64,000 bases of DNA from Triangularia verruculosa (taxonomy: Eukaryota; Ascomycota; Sordariomycetes; Sordariales; Podosporaceae): assembly GCA_033296885.1 (NCBI GenBank), contig MU863904.1:186001-250000 (forward strand). Reading direction: 5' to 3'. Below are positions 43,315 to 54,845 of this stretch, piece by piece. Each line of letters starts with the position of its first letter. Within the stretch, counting starts at the first letter, position 1. The notes below the pieces were generated by a model. It had not been told where the DNA came from. It worked only from the letters and a program-made list of their open reading frames with translations, and did not search any database. Both the position numbers and the translations under genes were made by a program.

Positions 43315-44263
43315 ATGGCTGATCGGGGAACTGGTGCTCGCGGCGGCGGCTTTGCTGCCCGTGGTGATCGTGGTGGTGACCGCGGCCGTGGCCGTGGCCG
43401 TGGACGTGGACGTCGCGGCGGCAACAAGAACGACGAGAAGGAGTGGCAGCCCGTCACCAAGCTTGGTCGTCTCGTCAAGGCCGGCAAGATCAAGAGCATG
43501 GAGGAGATCTACCTCCACTCTCTGCCCATCAAGGAGTACCAGATCGTGGACTTTTTCCTTCCCAAGCTCAAGGATGAGGTCATGAAGGTGCGCACTCTTC
43601 GCCAGCCCACATCTACACCTACTCTGCCTCTGGACCAGTTACTGACATGCACACCTTTGCCCTTCAACAGATCAAGCCCGTCCAGAAGCAGACCCGTGCC
43701 GGTCAGCGTACCCGCTTCAAGGCCATCGTCATCATTGGCGACTCCGAGGGTCACGTCGGTCTCGGCATCAAGACTTCCAAGGAAGTCGCTACTGCCATCC
43801 GTGCCGCCATCATCATCGCCAAGCTCAGCGTTGTTCCCGTCAGACGTGGTTACTGGGGCGCCAACCTCGGTGCTCCCCACTCCCTCCCCACCAAGGAGAC
43901 TGGCAAGTGCGGTTCCGTCACCGTCCGTGTAAGTAGCAGATCACATTGCCGACGCCAGCTCGAGCTCGAAGGTATCAGAAGTGCTAATTGGATTCCCAGC
44001 TCATCCCTGCCCCCCGCGGTACTGCCATTGTCGCCTCTCCTGCCGTCAAGCGTCTCCTCCAGCTCGCTGGTATCGAGGACGCCTACTCCTCCTCTTCCGG
44101 CTCGACCAAGACCCTCGAGAACACCCTCAAGGCCACCTTCGCCGCTGTCTCCAACACCTACGGTTTCCTCACCCCCAACTTGTGGAAGGAGACCAAGCTT
44201 ATCCGCTCTCCTCTCGAGGAGTTCGCCGACACACTCCGTGACGGCAAGCGTTATACCAACTAA
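43315..44263 (+). CDS. RPS2: 40S ribosomal protein S2 (uS5)
   Basis: Exons 43315-43587, 43671-43928 and 44000-44263 (264 aa). Introns are 83 and 71 nt, both phase 0. The N-terminus has an RGG-type Arg/Gly stretch (DRGRGRGRGRGRRGG). The uS5 core follows: VTKLGRLVKAGKIKSMEEIYLHSLPIKE, KPVQKQTRAGQRTRFKAIV, and IGDSEGHVGLGIKTSKEVATAIRAAI. The C-terminus is PLEEFADTLRDGKRYTN. It forms part of the mRNA entry and decoding side of the small subunit. The RGG tail is a known arginine methylation target in eukaryotic uS5. Length and sequence are ordinary for fungi. Confidence 0.97.
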
Positions 44264-44896
44264 GGTGTTACTGAATGAGGGTGATGCTCAGTCAGTGGGA
44301 TGTGGTTTTTTGGGGCGTCTATGGGTTTGCGTGCATGGGCTCCGGCTATAGGTCAAGGCTGTCAAAGAAATAGCATGATATGCCTGAATCAAAAATGATG
44401 ATTGATCATGAAGTTTATGGTTTTTTTCTTGGTTCTCTATATGATGATGATGTGATGAGATGTCATGTGTAAGTGTCCGTATTAATTTCTAGTAGGCTGG
44501 CTCTTTCCGTGCAACTCTCCTTGAGCTGTCAAGTGCCATGACGATGATTACGCCTATCCACGCCCGATCTGCTCCTTCTCGAGATATCAGCGGAAGCTTT
44601 GGTGCCCCCCATCAGGTACCCGACCCGATGGGCGGACCCGTTCTTGCCTCGTATGCTGACACTCTGGGAAGGGGCCATCTCACATTGGGCTGCAGTAAAA
44701 CCATCTTCCAGTGGAATCTTCTTCTTCTTCTGCTTCTTGGTCATTCTTCGTTAGCTGATTCTTCACGACGCTCGTTTTGGACCTTTTTGGACTTCAAGTT
44801 TTGGAACCAGTTTTCCCATCCTGATTTTGGAGTTATATCAGATAACCCCTTGCTTTTCTTCTGTTGCCGTTAGCCATATACAGTTCGTCTGGCACC
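44264..44896. other. Region between RPS2 and WSC gene, no gene seen
   Basis: 633 bp with ATGATGATG-rich DNA at 44386-44460, which mimics C boxes of snoRNAs. No matching D box and rRNA guide was found by eye. Confidence 0.5.
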
Positions 44897-47800
44897 ATGC
44901 CGGCTGCCACTCGTTGCCTGCCTCTCCTTTTCCTCCTCATTACCGTCCACGGCCAGAGCAACACGACTATTCTCCCTGATCTCTCGATAGCAAAACCCGA
45001 AGATGGACAGAGGTCTCTTTTGCCGCGTGGAAACGGAGCCTCGATCCCCGAGGTGAACAAGCTGGGCATTCCCGGTCTTGCACTCCCAAGCCTGTTATCA
45101 TCTCTGCTGGGTCCCAAGCCCGCTCCCACACCCCAGGGTGTCCTGCCAGTTCCTACAGCAGCTCAGGGGTCACCGACGGGGCCTCAAGGTATGTTGCCAA
45201 CTTCAGTGTTAACAAGGCCACGCTTTCATCTTTGCAGTAGACTGACAACTACCACACGTAGTCCCTCAGCTCACACCACAAGTTGGCGATGCCGGCGTCC
45301 TCGGCGGTCTCCTGTCGGCTCTCAACACAATACTCAGCCCCATAGCAAGTCTTGCCGATGCGGTACCCGTACCACCCCTTCCGATCCCAGAGTCGCCACC
45401 AGACTTCCCGTCTTTGGGCTCTTCTGACCTCGCACCACTGTCATTGGTACCCCAGCTGGTGTCTGAGATAATTCCCTTGATCCCTCAACTGAGCACGGAT
45501 CTACCAGAAGCAATCCCTCTTTTGGCAAAGTTGGAATCAATCTTGGATGGCGAGCTTGGTGCAGCCGTCCCTCAGGTCGGTGCTTTGACCTCGGCAATCG
45601 CAGTTGAAGTGACGGCTTTGGCAGGCGATGTCTTTTCAGGGACGTCGTTGGCTGTCGCCGCAGTGCCCATTCTCACTGTCGAGCTGCCTTCTCTCACCAT
45701 GGCCATTCCTGTTGCTTCCGAGCTGTCGGCGCTCTCACGACTCAATGAGATCCCCTTGTCGGAGCTCCCAGAGGTCTTGTCACAGATCGTGGACCCCGCT
45801 GATATCGGGTTGATAAGCTCGGTGGTCGGAGCCATTACGTCGACATTGGACGACATGGTCTTGAGCAGCGAGGCCCAGAGTCTTGCAGATGCTGTAACGG
45901 TGGTCGGTGGTTCTTCGGAGATGCTAGTCACACAAGAGTGGTGTTCGCAGTTGACAGTGGTGGATGGAAACGTGGTTATGGCCTCAGCCCCCTGTGACGA
46001 AGCACAAAGCATGGCCGTCGCAGAGACTACCGCCGATTTGGCACCTCACTTCACTGATGTTCCGTTTGCGGGGTTGACCATTGCCAGTCAGCAGGCCCCT
46101 TCTGGTAGGTGTCTCTGGCATGGCCGCGGTGATGACGGTTGCAAGGGAGTGTTCTAACACATGTCATAGTGGCCTTACCTCCTCAACCCTTGCCGCCAGC
46201 AGTCCAACAAACCTCGACACCGGCTGTCCCTGTCATCCAAACTCCTGCGCCCATCACGGCAACGACCACAATCACGCAACTGAGCACAGTCACTACGTGC
46301 TCTCCCACATCGCTGTGAGTAGAATCCTCCTTGATCTGCTGGCCATACTGACGCGAAGACAGTCCACTGAGTGCTTTTTGCCCCACGGTTGCCCCATGCC
46401 CGCAATGTCCTGCGCCCACGCCTTGTCCATCAGTTCCTCCACTTGGAAGCGACTCAGGGGCGGATCCGTTGGGGGGAGGACCTCAGGGACCATGCCCAGG
46501 AAAAGGATACACCTGCAACGACTGCCCGGGCGGTTGGTTCTGCCCCCCTCTTCAGACTCCGGCTGGGCCTGCACCCTGCGGCAATGGCTGGCCGTGCTAT
46601 CACTGCTCGGGTGGATGGTTTTGCGTCCCTGCAGCTACCGTAGGCCCTGCAACAGTGACAGCCTGTCCTGTATCGACTTCGGCAGGTGCGGAGGCTCAAG
46701 GTCGTCAGCCTTCTTCTGAGGGTGGTGCTGCGCCCGGTCAGACAGGAACGCCTAGTAATGCAGAGCCCGGACAACCTGAAGAGGGTGAGGAGCCCGAAAC
46801 CACCACCACGGCGACAACCTTTGTGACGATATCCGATACGTCTCTTCCAAAGGTCACGGAACACCCACCTGTTGCTGGCTCAAGATATGCTGGTTGCTAC
46901 AGGGACAGCACCGCCAGAGCTCTGAAGAACGCATCAATTACCACATCGATACCCGGCGGGATGACCAACGAAATCTGCATCAAGTTTTGTCTGGGCCGTG
47001 GGTTCTCGCTGGCCGCTACCGAGTACGGATCTGAGTGCTACTGTGGTGACGTCTTGGTGGACTCTTGGTTGATGGGCGATTCAGATTGCAACAAACCATG
47101 CCCTGGCGACGCAACATGTAACTGTGGTGGCGATTGGGCCATGAGTCTGTGGAATGCGAATGATGGCGAGGTCCCCAAGGCCTTTGGCCCAGCAGAGCAT
47201 TTCGTCGCTCCTGTCCTCGAGCCTGGAGCAACCGACGTTCATGTCTACGCTGGAGGCCTACGACAGACTGTCGTACTGGTTACAACTCCAGTGTATGAGT
47301 GGCCGGCTGAAAGCCCTGCACCCCCTTCGTCTTCGTCATATGCCTCGAACATCGACATTGAAGACTTGGCGGCCAGTGTTCACGCCATTGTTTCGGCCGC
47401 CATGAGGCAAGCACATGGGCTTGCGGTATCAGAAGTTGCCCGGATGAAGTCCATGGGAGGTCCACCAAAAAAGGTGGCTACTGCTATCGATAGCACTACT
47501 GTCACCACATGCAGCGCGACAACGACAACGACGACCACGGTTACGTGCACCGAGATCACCAGTTCATCCACATCAGCCAATTCCCTGACACCACTGATTC
47601 CACCAGTGATGCCCAGCCAGTCTTCGGTGGCAGGCACCATGCCAAGCAATTCATTGACACCACTAATACCCCCTATGCCACCTCTGTCTGAATTGGAGAG
47701 CTTGGGGCCGGTGGCATCAGGTCCAACGATTAGCGACATCTTGACTGTTCCCGGAAGCCTAGGCAGTTCGATCCTTCAGTCTCCTTCGGCCTTTATGGGT

Positions 47801-48115
47801 TCTCCTGATACCATGGCCAATACAACAACTATGCCAACACTACCTAGCGTTTCCAACCAAGTCATTGTCATCACGGTGACCACAACAGCCCTGCCAAGTG
47901 TAGCCAGCGTGGCACCCCAGCAGCCTCAAACCACGATCCTTAGTCTACCTCCGGATGTGACCCCGTTCCTCAGTGCCAGTACACCTGTGGGAACTGTGCC
48001 CGTGGGGCCACTGAGTAGCTCAATAGATGACCAGGGGGCACAAACCTATGTTGCCATGGCTGGTTCACGAACCGCCGTTGGACCACAACGGGAACGACGG
48101 TCTTTTGTTGCCTGA
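44897..48115 (+). CDS. Secreted WSC-domain protein with paired Cys-rich GGWFC motifs
   Basis: Exons 44897-45188, 45262-46104, 46170-46314 and 46363-48115 (1010 aa). Introns are 73, 65 and 48 nt. A signal peptide (residues 1-20) precedes a long Pro/Leu/Ser-rich region. Two related Cys clusters follow (CNDCPGGWFCPP and CYHCSGGWFCVP). A WSC domain spans about 600-692 (YAGCYRDSTARALKNA, ICIKFCLGRGFSLAATEYGSECYCGD, CNKPCPGDATCNCGGDWAMSLW). The Ser/Thr-rich C-terminus has two copies of NSLTPLIPP. No transmembrane helix or GPI signal is seen, so it is probably secreted or wall-associated. WSC domains bind or sense wall glucans; the exact role is unknown. Exon joins restore one continuous frame. Confidence 0.85.
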
Positions 48116-48896
48116 GAAAGTCTTTGATGGCAAGGGGAAGTTTATGAGAAGACGACATGACATTTATTTTCTTGCACCCAGCTAAAATCTTGATACACCA
48201 GGGCTGCTGTGTAGTTATGGGAGGAGGAGGAAGTAGTTATGGGGCGAGCCGATATCAAGGTGGTGCACTTGTTTTTTTTTTTTTTTTTGGTGAAACAGAC
48301 GGAACATTTTTGGGCTATTGGGCATGTGTTAAGGGCGCTGGGCTCTGAGATTTTGGTCTGCTTTTTATGCTGCTTTCTTTGCGGTTTGGCATGTTATGTA
48401 TTGTCTTGGTTTGGTTTTGGTCTTTGTTTTGCTGCTGCTTTGTTGGTTCTCGTCTTGGATTAGACATGATGTTTTCTCGGCTTACATTAGACATGATGTT
48501 AGTTTGAGATGTTAAAATACATGATGGTATAGCTGCAGTTTGGGTTTTGCTTGCTCGTGAAGAAGGTTGGGGGTGTTGAATGGGGGTTGTGGGATGTGAC
48601 ATGACTGCGGGTGGACAATGTAAGTGAAGTCAAAGTATATACTGTGGATTTGTACCTTGTATATGTATCTTGAAGCCTTATAAATAAGGCATCAAGCAGT
48701 GGGAAGCTTTGAAGACCATATCGGGCTACTATTTATGACTTGCCGGATAGTATTTATGCTACTTATTATACTCAGGGATCGTCAATGCTGCCAAGGTCGG
48801 ATGGGGTTGAGCCCCGTTTATGTAGGCACAGGTAAGGTAATTACCTATCTAAATCGTTTTTCACTCCTGTGTTTTTTTTTCTAGATACCTAGATAC
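48116..48896. other. Convergent 3' region with T17 run
   Basis: 781 bp between two converging genes. It has a T17 run (48272-48288) and TACCTAGATACCTA motifs near 48889. The short frames are without domains. Confidence 0.55.
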
Positions 48897-50212
48897 CTAA
48901 TTCTCAGACTCCGTCATCAGCCCAAGCGCCGCGATCCTACCCATGCTGCGGAACTGCGCGCCATAAAACCCCGTGATGGGCATGCCCTCCTTGACTTTGA
49001 AGACAAGTGCCGGTCTCATGGCCCATCCCGGCTCAAGTTCGTCGTAGACGGGGAAGTAACAACTTCTACCCAGGTTCGTCTTGATCTGGAGTGAGTTTTG
49101 TAAAGATATTCCATTAGCTTTCCTTTTTTTCCGAAAAAAAAGACTCCACCAGTGTGGGAAGTTAGTTGACAGACACAAAACATACCTCGAAAGAGGCCAA
49201 AAGACCATCAGTCAGCAAAACACCTCCAGCCTTCAAGCGACCGTCAACGTTTGTCATGAATTTCTGACGTATGGTGATGCTCTCGATCCGCTCGTTCCCA
49301 GGCCCGTCGATGTCGAGGCGGACGGTGGTTTGGTATTGTGGTGATGACTTTAGTGCCCGGCCAAAAGTTTTGTAGTTGTCGGGAATATCGGGGGTGTTGT
49401 CGTATTTGAAAGCCAACCGTCGTTTGTCGTAGAGCGAGATTGCTGTGAGGTGCTTGAGATAAATGCCTCGTGGACCCCCAAACTGCGTCCAGAACATGGG
49501 TTTGAAGCCCGCGAGGTATGTTTTGAGCGGGAAGTAGTAGTCGCCGTTGAGCTCGACGGGATCCGGGGGTACATGTGGATACCATAGCCCGGACTTTTTG
49601 AGCTGACGAGCAGCAGGCGTGCTTTCAGTGGTGCTGTCTTGGGGGATGCCGACAGCACTGTTGTCTTCACTGTCACCATCACCACGCTTGTTGGTTGTAC
49701 CGACGGTGACAAGTCGAAAGCCCTGATGATTTTTGAAATGGATGTTAGCTGTTGTTTGCTTTTTTATAACTAAGGATGTGGGAGGTAGGTACACTTGCAT
49801 CAAATCCGAACCGGAGCCCCTTGATGGGATTTTTGGAGGCGAGTCGTGCTGTGATGATTCCTTTATCGGTAGACCCCAGCCACTCACCGAACGATGACCC
49901 GTGTTGCACAACACATTGAATGGCGTGTATACCACCCACCCCAGCTGCAATATTGAAGCCGGTCAGCTGCGCAGAGTTATGCTCGGTGTGTTGCTGCTCG
50001 TCGGGAGCACCCATGTGGCCCAGCGTGATGGTCTGACCCAGGCTGGTGAGTGAGGTGCCCGAGACATAGCTAAAAGACCCTGCCACGACGCTCGACACTG
50101 AAACCCGCGAGATATTTTCAGGAACCACAATCCGATGATTGAAAAGCTCTCGGCATCCATGGTGTAGTGGATAAAGGGCACAATCTTCGCTCTCCAGACT
50201 GCCCGCTACCAT
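48897..50212 (-). CDS. C-terminal part of an F-box/DUF7600-type protein (possibly broken)
   Basis: Likely exons on the - strand are 50212-49795, 49748-49186 and 49085-48897. From the first in-frame ATG this gives 389 aa. Introns are 46 and 100 nt. Segments such as ISRVSVSSVVAGSFSYVSG, GGIHAIQ, and GERIESITIRQ-type sequence (GNERIESITI), then IKTNLGRSCYFP and MPITGFYGAQFRSMGRIAALG, match the C-terminal jacalin-like region of fungal F-box proteins of the DUF7600 class. The frame is continuous with the upstream N-terminal piece (50968-50216) apart from one TGA at 50218-50216. The central F-box section that family members carry is absent. The short intron 49749-49794 is inferred from frame only. 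Confidence 0.55.
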
Positions 50213-50215
50213 CAG

Positions 50216-50968
50216 TCAACGACCGTCATCAGGTTCAGGGACAGCATCCCATGGCGACACCAGTTGTCCAATTTCGCGACGGTTGGACTTGATCATGTCG
50301 ACAAGCTTTAGAACCTGCTTTGTGATATGGTCTCTGGTTTTGCGTGCCTGCTCATCGGCGTCGGGATCGTCGGGATACTGATGAAGTGGGTTTTCGCTGG
50401 ACAGAGGGACGACCGTCTGTGATGAAAGACGGGCCTCCCATGGAAAGTATTCGTGGCCTTCTACCCCATAGCCGTCACCCCAGTCGAGTTGGCTTTTTGC
50501 CTGTGCTTTGGTAAGTGAATCAAAGATTTGAAAGACTGTGTCGAGCGGGATGGGGTCGGGGGACAGTGCTTTCTCCAGTAGCGACCAGCAGGCACGATGG
50601 AAGGCAAAACCACGTTTACCCTCAAAAGGCAAATCTCGATGCAGCGAGAAGAGGTCGTCTTCGGGCTTGTCACCGCTGCCATCATTGGGGTATACGGCGT
50701 TGGGATCCTGGGGGGTGAAAAAGTCTCCCGAGTAAGGGTCGTCATAGACGCCGATTCCAGTCAGAGTGATGCGGCTAGTATTGACGTTTGTCACCACTAG
50801 TGAAGTAAAGTAGGTAACGTTAGCAATCGCTCGGTAGAGAAGTCGTTAATCTGGTAAAATAGAACAGGACATACAGCCACGAAATCTGTTCCGCCAGGAG
50901 GGGCTGTCGTCGTTCCGGTCGTAGATGTCCCCATTACAGATGGGGCAGCTCCAGATGCTGGGGCTCAT
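50216..50968 (-). CDS. N-terminal part of the same F-box/DUF7600-type gene, ending at in-frame TGA
   Basis: Exons 50968-50875 and 50796-50216 on the - strand (224 aa), with a 78-nt intron that has a GCTAACG branch. It begins MSPSIWSCPICNGDIYDRN, a zinc-knuckle-like CPIC start, then WRNRFRGLVTN, ITLTGIGVYDD, and FAFHRACWSLLEKAL. This is the order seen at the N-terminus of fungal DUF7600/F-box proteins. It stops at TGA (50218-50216) after VPEPDDGR, before any F-box. The same frame stays open beyond the stop into the C-terminal piece. This suggests a nonsense mutation, an unrecognised intron across the stop, or a deletion that removed the F-box. Confidence is moderate that it belongs to this class. 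Confidence 0.55.
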
Positions 50969-51737
50969 GATGCTGAGTCGAGAGTCGCAAAGTGGTGTAG
51001 GTGGAAAGAGGTTTGTGGGTTGAGAAGAAAAGGCTTTCGAGCCCAGCCGAACAATAAGAATAGGCGTTTTCGAGTTGGCTGGTGGCCGCCACAGAAAACT
51101 GCAATGAGAAGTGCGGAAAACGCCACTTTTACGCCGGGTGAGAGGCACCGGCATCCATACAGAAATGGAGGCAGCGCTCTCAGCTACAACAACTTCGTAT
51201 CCGCTATAGAGTGGCTCGAGTAGTGGAAAATCGACTCGGAAAAGCACTACTTGATGTGTTCGGTATTGTGACCTAAGGAGCTGGTATAAACCAGGTCGGA
51301 TATCTGAACCTGCGTTACCGACTTATTGGAGCCTTATCTTACTCATCCTCATCCATCCCATCTCTTCTTTCGGGCCGTAGGTATCCAACACCCAGCATCA
51401 CGATCCCCGAAAACACTCACCCACCCTTTACTTTCCAAGACAAATATATTCTGGAGTTTGGATTTTATGGGCTTCTTATCTTCGACTAGAAAAACCGTTC
51501 TGAATGACGCCTTGGGGTTGCCAGCTTAGACGCGGACTCGATAATCCTCTCTCTCTCTACTATCCCATCGGGACTCTGTTAATACTCCCAGCCAAAACCT
51601 GCAGATCTCGGGAAGTACAGGTCGAGAAGATTCGACCACATGCGATCACCACTGGGCTCCAAGGCGGGCGCGACGATATTTTCATAGGATAAATAAGAAT
51701 GATACGTCCTGAATAAAAAAGCTGGCACTGTAAAGGG

Positions 51738-51905
51738 GGAATATAGTATTGAAAGATAGTTAGTAGGCTTTAAAAGATAGTTAGTAGGCCTTAAAAGATA
51801 GTTCAAAGGCCGTAAAAGATAGTTGAAAGGCCTAAAGAGATATCGAGAACACCTTAGAAGATACTCTTCAGGTGTTAAAAGATAGTAATAAGCCCTTTCA
51901 AAAAG
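51738..51905 (+). repeat. Decayed 21-bp heptad-coding repeat array (locus 3)
   Basis: Four near-perfect 21-bp units (AAAAGATAGTTAGTAGGCCTT type), then diverged ones. On + the frame reads LKDS** ALKDS** ALKDSSK AVKDS*K, then A*RDIENTLEDTLQVLKDSNKPFQKEK. The stops are TAG, TAA and TGA at positions where CAG, CAA or CGA would give a sense heptad. The end (LEDTLQVLKDSNKP) parallels the end of the locus 1 array (LEDSHKLLKDRN). A 179-codon - strand frame across it is an antisense artefact. Confidence 0.7.
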
Positions 51906-54826
51906 AGAAATAAGCAGGCCTTTTCTATTATATTGTAGGTGTATCCCGGCTTGCAGTACCAATTGATTTGTCCACGCCGTGGTAAGTGCGGGTGGGTTGA
52001 GAGTTGCGAGGAACCTGCGTGGCGTGAAATTTACTCCGAGAAGGGGGTTTGTTTGTTGAGGAGCAAACGAGAGACGGATACAAATATGGAGACGGTCCCG
52101 AGATGCGCGTGGAGGCATGAGGCGGGATGGACTCGAGGGTTACACAGAGTTTCCATGCGTGTGTACGTGTGTGCCGACTGCCGTGTCCCCGCGGAGATAA
52201 GAGAGATTTAACACGGATCTGATCTCCGTTTGAAGTGTGTTCCTGGGGGGAAGAGAGTTGCCGGGTTTTTTTTCCCTCAATTTTCTGGGAGTGGATTTGG
52301 AGGACTGTGTGATGGAGTTTCTCCCGACTTTGCCAAGAGGGTGAACATTGCTCCGGAAGCTTAACAATTCGTTACTTGCATATCCCAGAGTCGGCGCGGA
52401 GTTGACCGAGTGGCTCCAGGGTCCAGGTGTGGGGGTAATGACAAGACCTTTCTGACGTGACAGCTGCCAGTTGCAAGAAGAGGTGCATCGTGGATGTCCA
52501 ACTTGAATCCATTCATCAGGAGACACAGAGCTCGACGGCACTTCGATTGTGAGCGGCGAAGCTACCCGGCTTTCCGGTGGAGAGTCATGTTGTGTCCTGC
52601 GGGCGTTTTCCCGCACTTGGGATAGCTGACCCCCTTTTCGTGATTACCAAGCTGAACATCACGATGCACGACGGCGCGAGGGATTCAACAAAATCCACTC
52701 GGACTCGGAGTGTTGACCGACTGGTGTGGGTTCTGGTGATGGGCTATGGAAACACCCGCCTTTCTGGTGTTGTCCATGCACTGGCCACATCGACACCGAC
52801 ATTGGACGCAGGTTTGAGGTCGAGAGAAAACAGAGTCCACCCTCCCGACTGCTTGGTCACACTGAATTCTTGGAAAAGTCAGGTTCTTCTACGTTGGGGA
52901 ATGGCGAATGATGTCAGAGCCGGTGCAGCATGCGGTGATGATCGTCCCGAAGGTTCATCCCAAGCCTTCCACGCCTTTGAAACGCCAGCAGACGCTTTAC
53001 CCCATACCCCAGACCCCAGATGATGCCGTGATAGCCAGAGCTGGGGAAATTTTCCATTAATTCTGAAAGACGGTCGATGATAGACACTGGGGCCCCGGAT
53101 TTTTGTTCGCTCCTGACATGACCTGACCCGCCTTGGTCTCCATGTTTCCGGCTGCCGAGGTGACGCGAGCATGAGATCCATTACTTCCACTGTGCCACTC
53201 TCTGGAGACCTGTGGCAGGTAGCCTGTTGTTTTCCATCTCCAGATGCACCAAAATGTTTGATATTCGAAACATTTGAGCCGCATTTTTTTCGCCCTATTC
53301 GGTGCTCGCTTCGCTGACACCTTGGGTTACTTGCCGCGCCTTGTCAAAGCACTTCAGCCCTCTCGGGCGACCGGGAGAGGCACGCCCAGTCGGCAGTGAC
53401 CTCGTGTGGCTGCTTGGCCATGCGCCGTCTGGAGGCGATGGGCAGGTCTTGGCTCCAAGTCATTAGTGGCTTGGGGGGCTCGATGCACCTCTTGGCTTTT
53501 TAACCTCCCTTCAACATGCAAACGACAAGCAGGTTCAAGCGTCGAATTGCACCTCCACTCATCCTATTAAAACAACATGGCCCAACCTGGAGATGGACCC
53601 CGCTCCTGGATCTGGAACGTGGTTTCACCGAGACCACATCCCACTCATCCCATCCATCCCGAGAGACCTGATATCGTCGAGACCAGCCTGGACATGGGAT
53701 GACATCAAGCACCGCTGTCACGGGCCACTCTATTCGATTCAGGTTGGGAAAGGGGCCACAATCTGGTTGTGCCACCTCGGATGCTGTGCCGGGGCTGTTA
53801 TCCGTATGCATACATCATCCCATGGGTGCAATCAGACGACCCCCAAAAGACCCCACAGCCGTCATCGCCATCACTAGCAGCGCCAAGAAAGAGGCGGCCT
53901 TGGCATACCTCTGCGGCTCATTCACTGACACCCTCAAGCGCCACTTGGCTTGGTCTTGGACGCCGAGCTTTCAGACGTCAGAGGCCATCATTGACCCTGA
54001 AACCGATTTCCGGAATTGGAGGTCATGAGTTGATATCTCCCACACAGATGTATGCCATGCGAGTGCTCTCCCCGGATGGGGGCACCCCGGGTTCTTCGTT
54101 TGCAGGCAAACAAACTTCCAACTGCCTGGGCCCAATCTGATGTGGAGGAAGTGCCCCCTTTATTCGAGCGCACAACAGCAACCCAGGGAGCTCCTGGGTG
54201 CGTGGGTCAGTTCTCCTTTGACGGCACTGGTCCGCCGTCCTTTCTTCATCCACATTTCTTCCGAAGGTGGCAAGATAGGGCATACCTGCCCTGACGGTTC
54301 ATCGGCCGAGCCAATAGCGCTCGGAGACACTCAAACGGCAAGTCGACTGTCCCGCCCACTGCCGTCATACCCAGATCCTGGGCGACGGTGGACAAGTCTG
54401 TGGAGAAGTCATCCCACCGTCAACGGCGCTACCTTTTCTCCCTTCAACCGTAAATAGTATATCCACCCATTTCACCTGGGCGAACGCGAGCTGGGGTTCA
54501 GACGGGTTTCATTGTGTCCGGTATGCCGTGAAAGCTGCGCGGATTCCCACTCACCCCCCCCTCGCGACTGTCAGTCTGGTTCGACGATCCCCAGAAGATC
54601 GCTGCCGTCGTCCCCCAGTTGACCCCAGATCCCGGGGCATACCTCTTCTCTACTGTACACGATCCCAACACTACATATATCAAGCCCATCCCGCCCTCCT
54701 TTCCCCCCCCCACCATCCTTTCTTCTATCATCCCACCAGTTCACTCTTCTCTCATATCCTCTCTTGCATCCCCTACATACCTCATTTTTTTTTTCATTTT
54801 TTTGCATTACATCAGAGAAGAGTGAC

Positions 54827-54845
54827 ACACACACACACACACACA
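54827..54845. repeat. (CA)n run directly before the acetate transporter ATG
   Basis: About nine CA repeats abut the start codon (CACACACAATG). They form the last bases of the 5' UTR. A length change here would alter the leader but not the protein. Confidence 0.8.

Larger units (their letters stand above)
50969..54845. other. 3.9-kb gene-poor region, no intact gene
   Basis: Upstream of two divergent genes (DUF7600 type - and acetate transporter +). It contains a decayed heptad repeat at 51738-51905 and GC-rich DNA from 52 to 54.8 kb with overlapping random frames, including a 148-codon + frame at 52577 without a recognisable domain. The last 100 bp before 54846 are pyrimidine-rich and end in a CA run. 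Confidence 0.55.

Noticed and set aside
44386..44460. ATGATGA repeats resembling C boxes 3' of RPS2
   Set aside because: Simple ATG repeat DNA. No D box at the right distance with an rRNA-complementary guide was seen.
51579..52118. 179-codon - strand frame with LLRPxNY heptads
   Set aside because: It runs antisense through the 21-bp array. The + strand reading gives matching heptads at three loci, with stops explained by C-to-T changes, so the - frame is an artefact.
52577..53023. 148-codon + frame in the gap before the acetate transporter
   Set aside because: No domain, mixed composition and no supporting splice structure.
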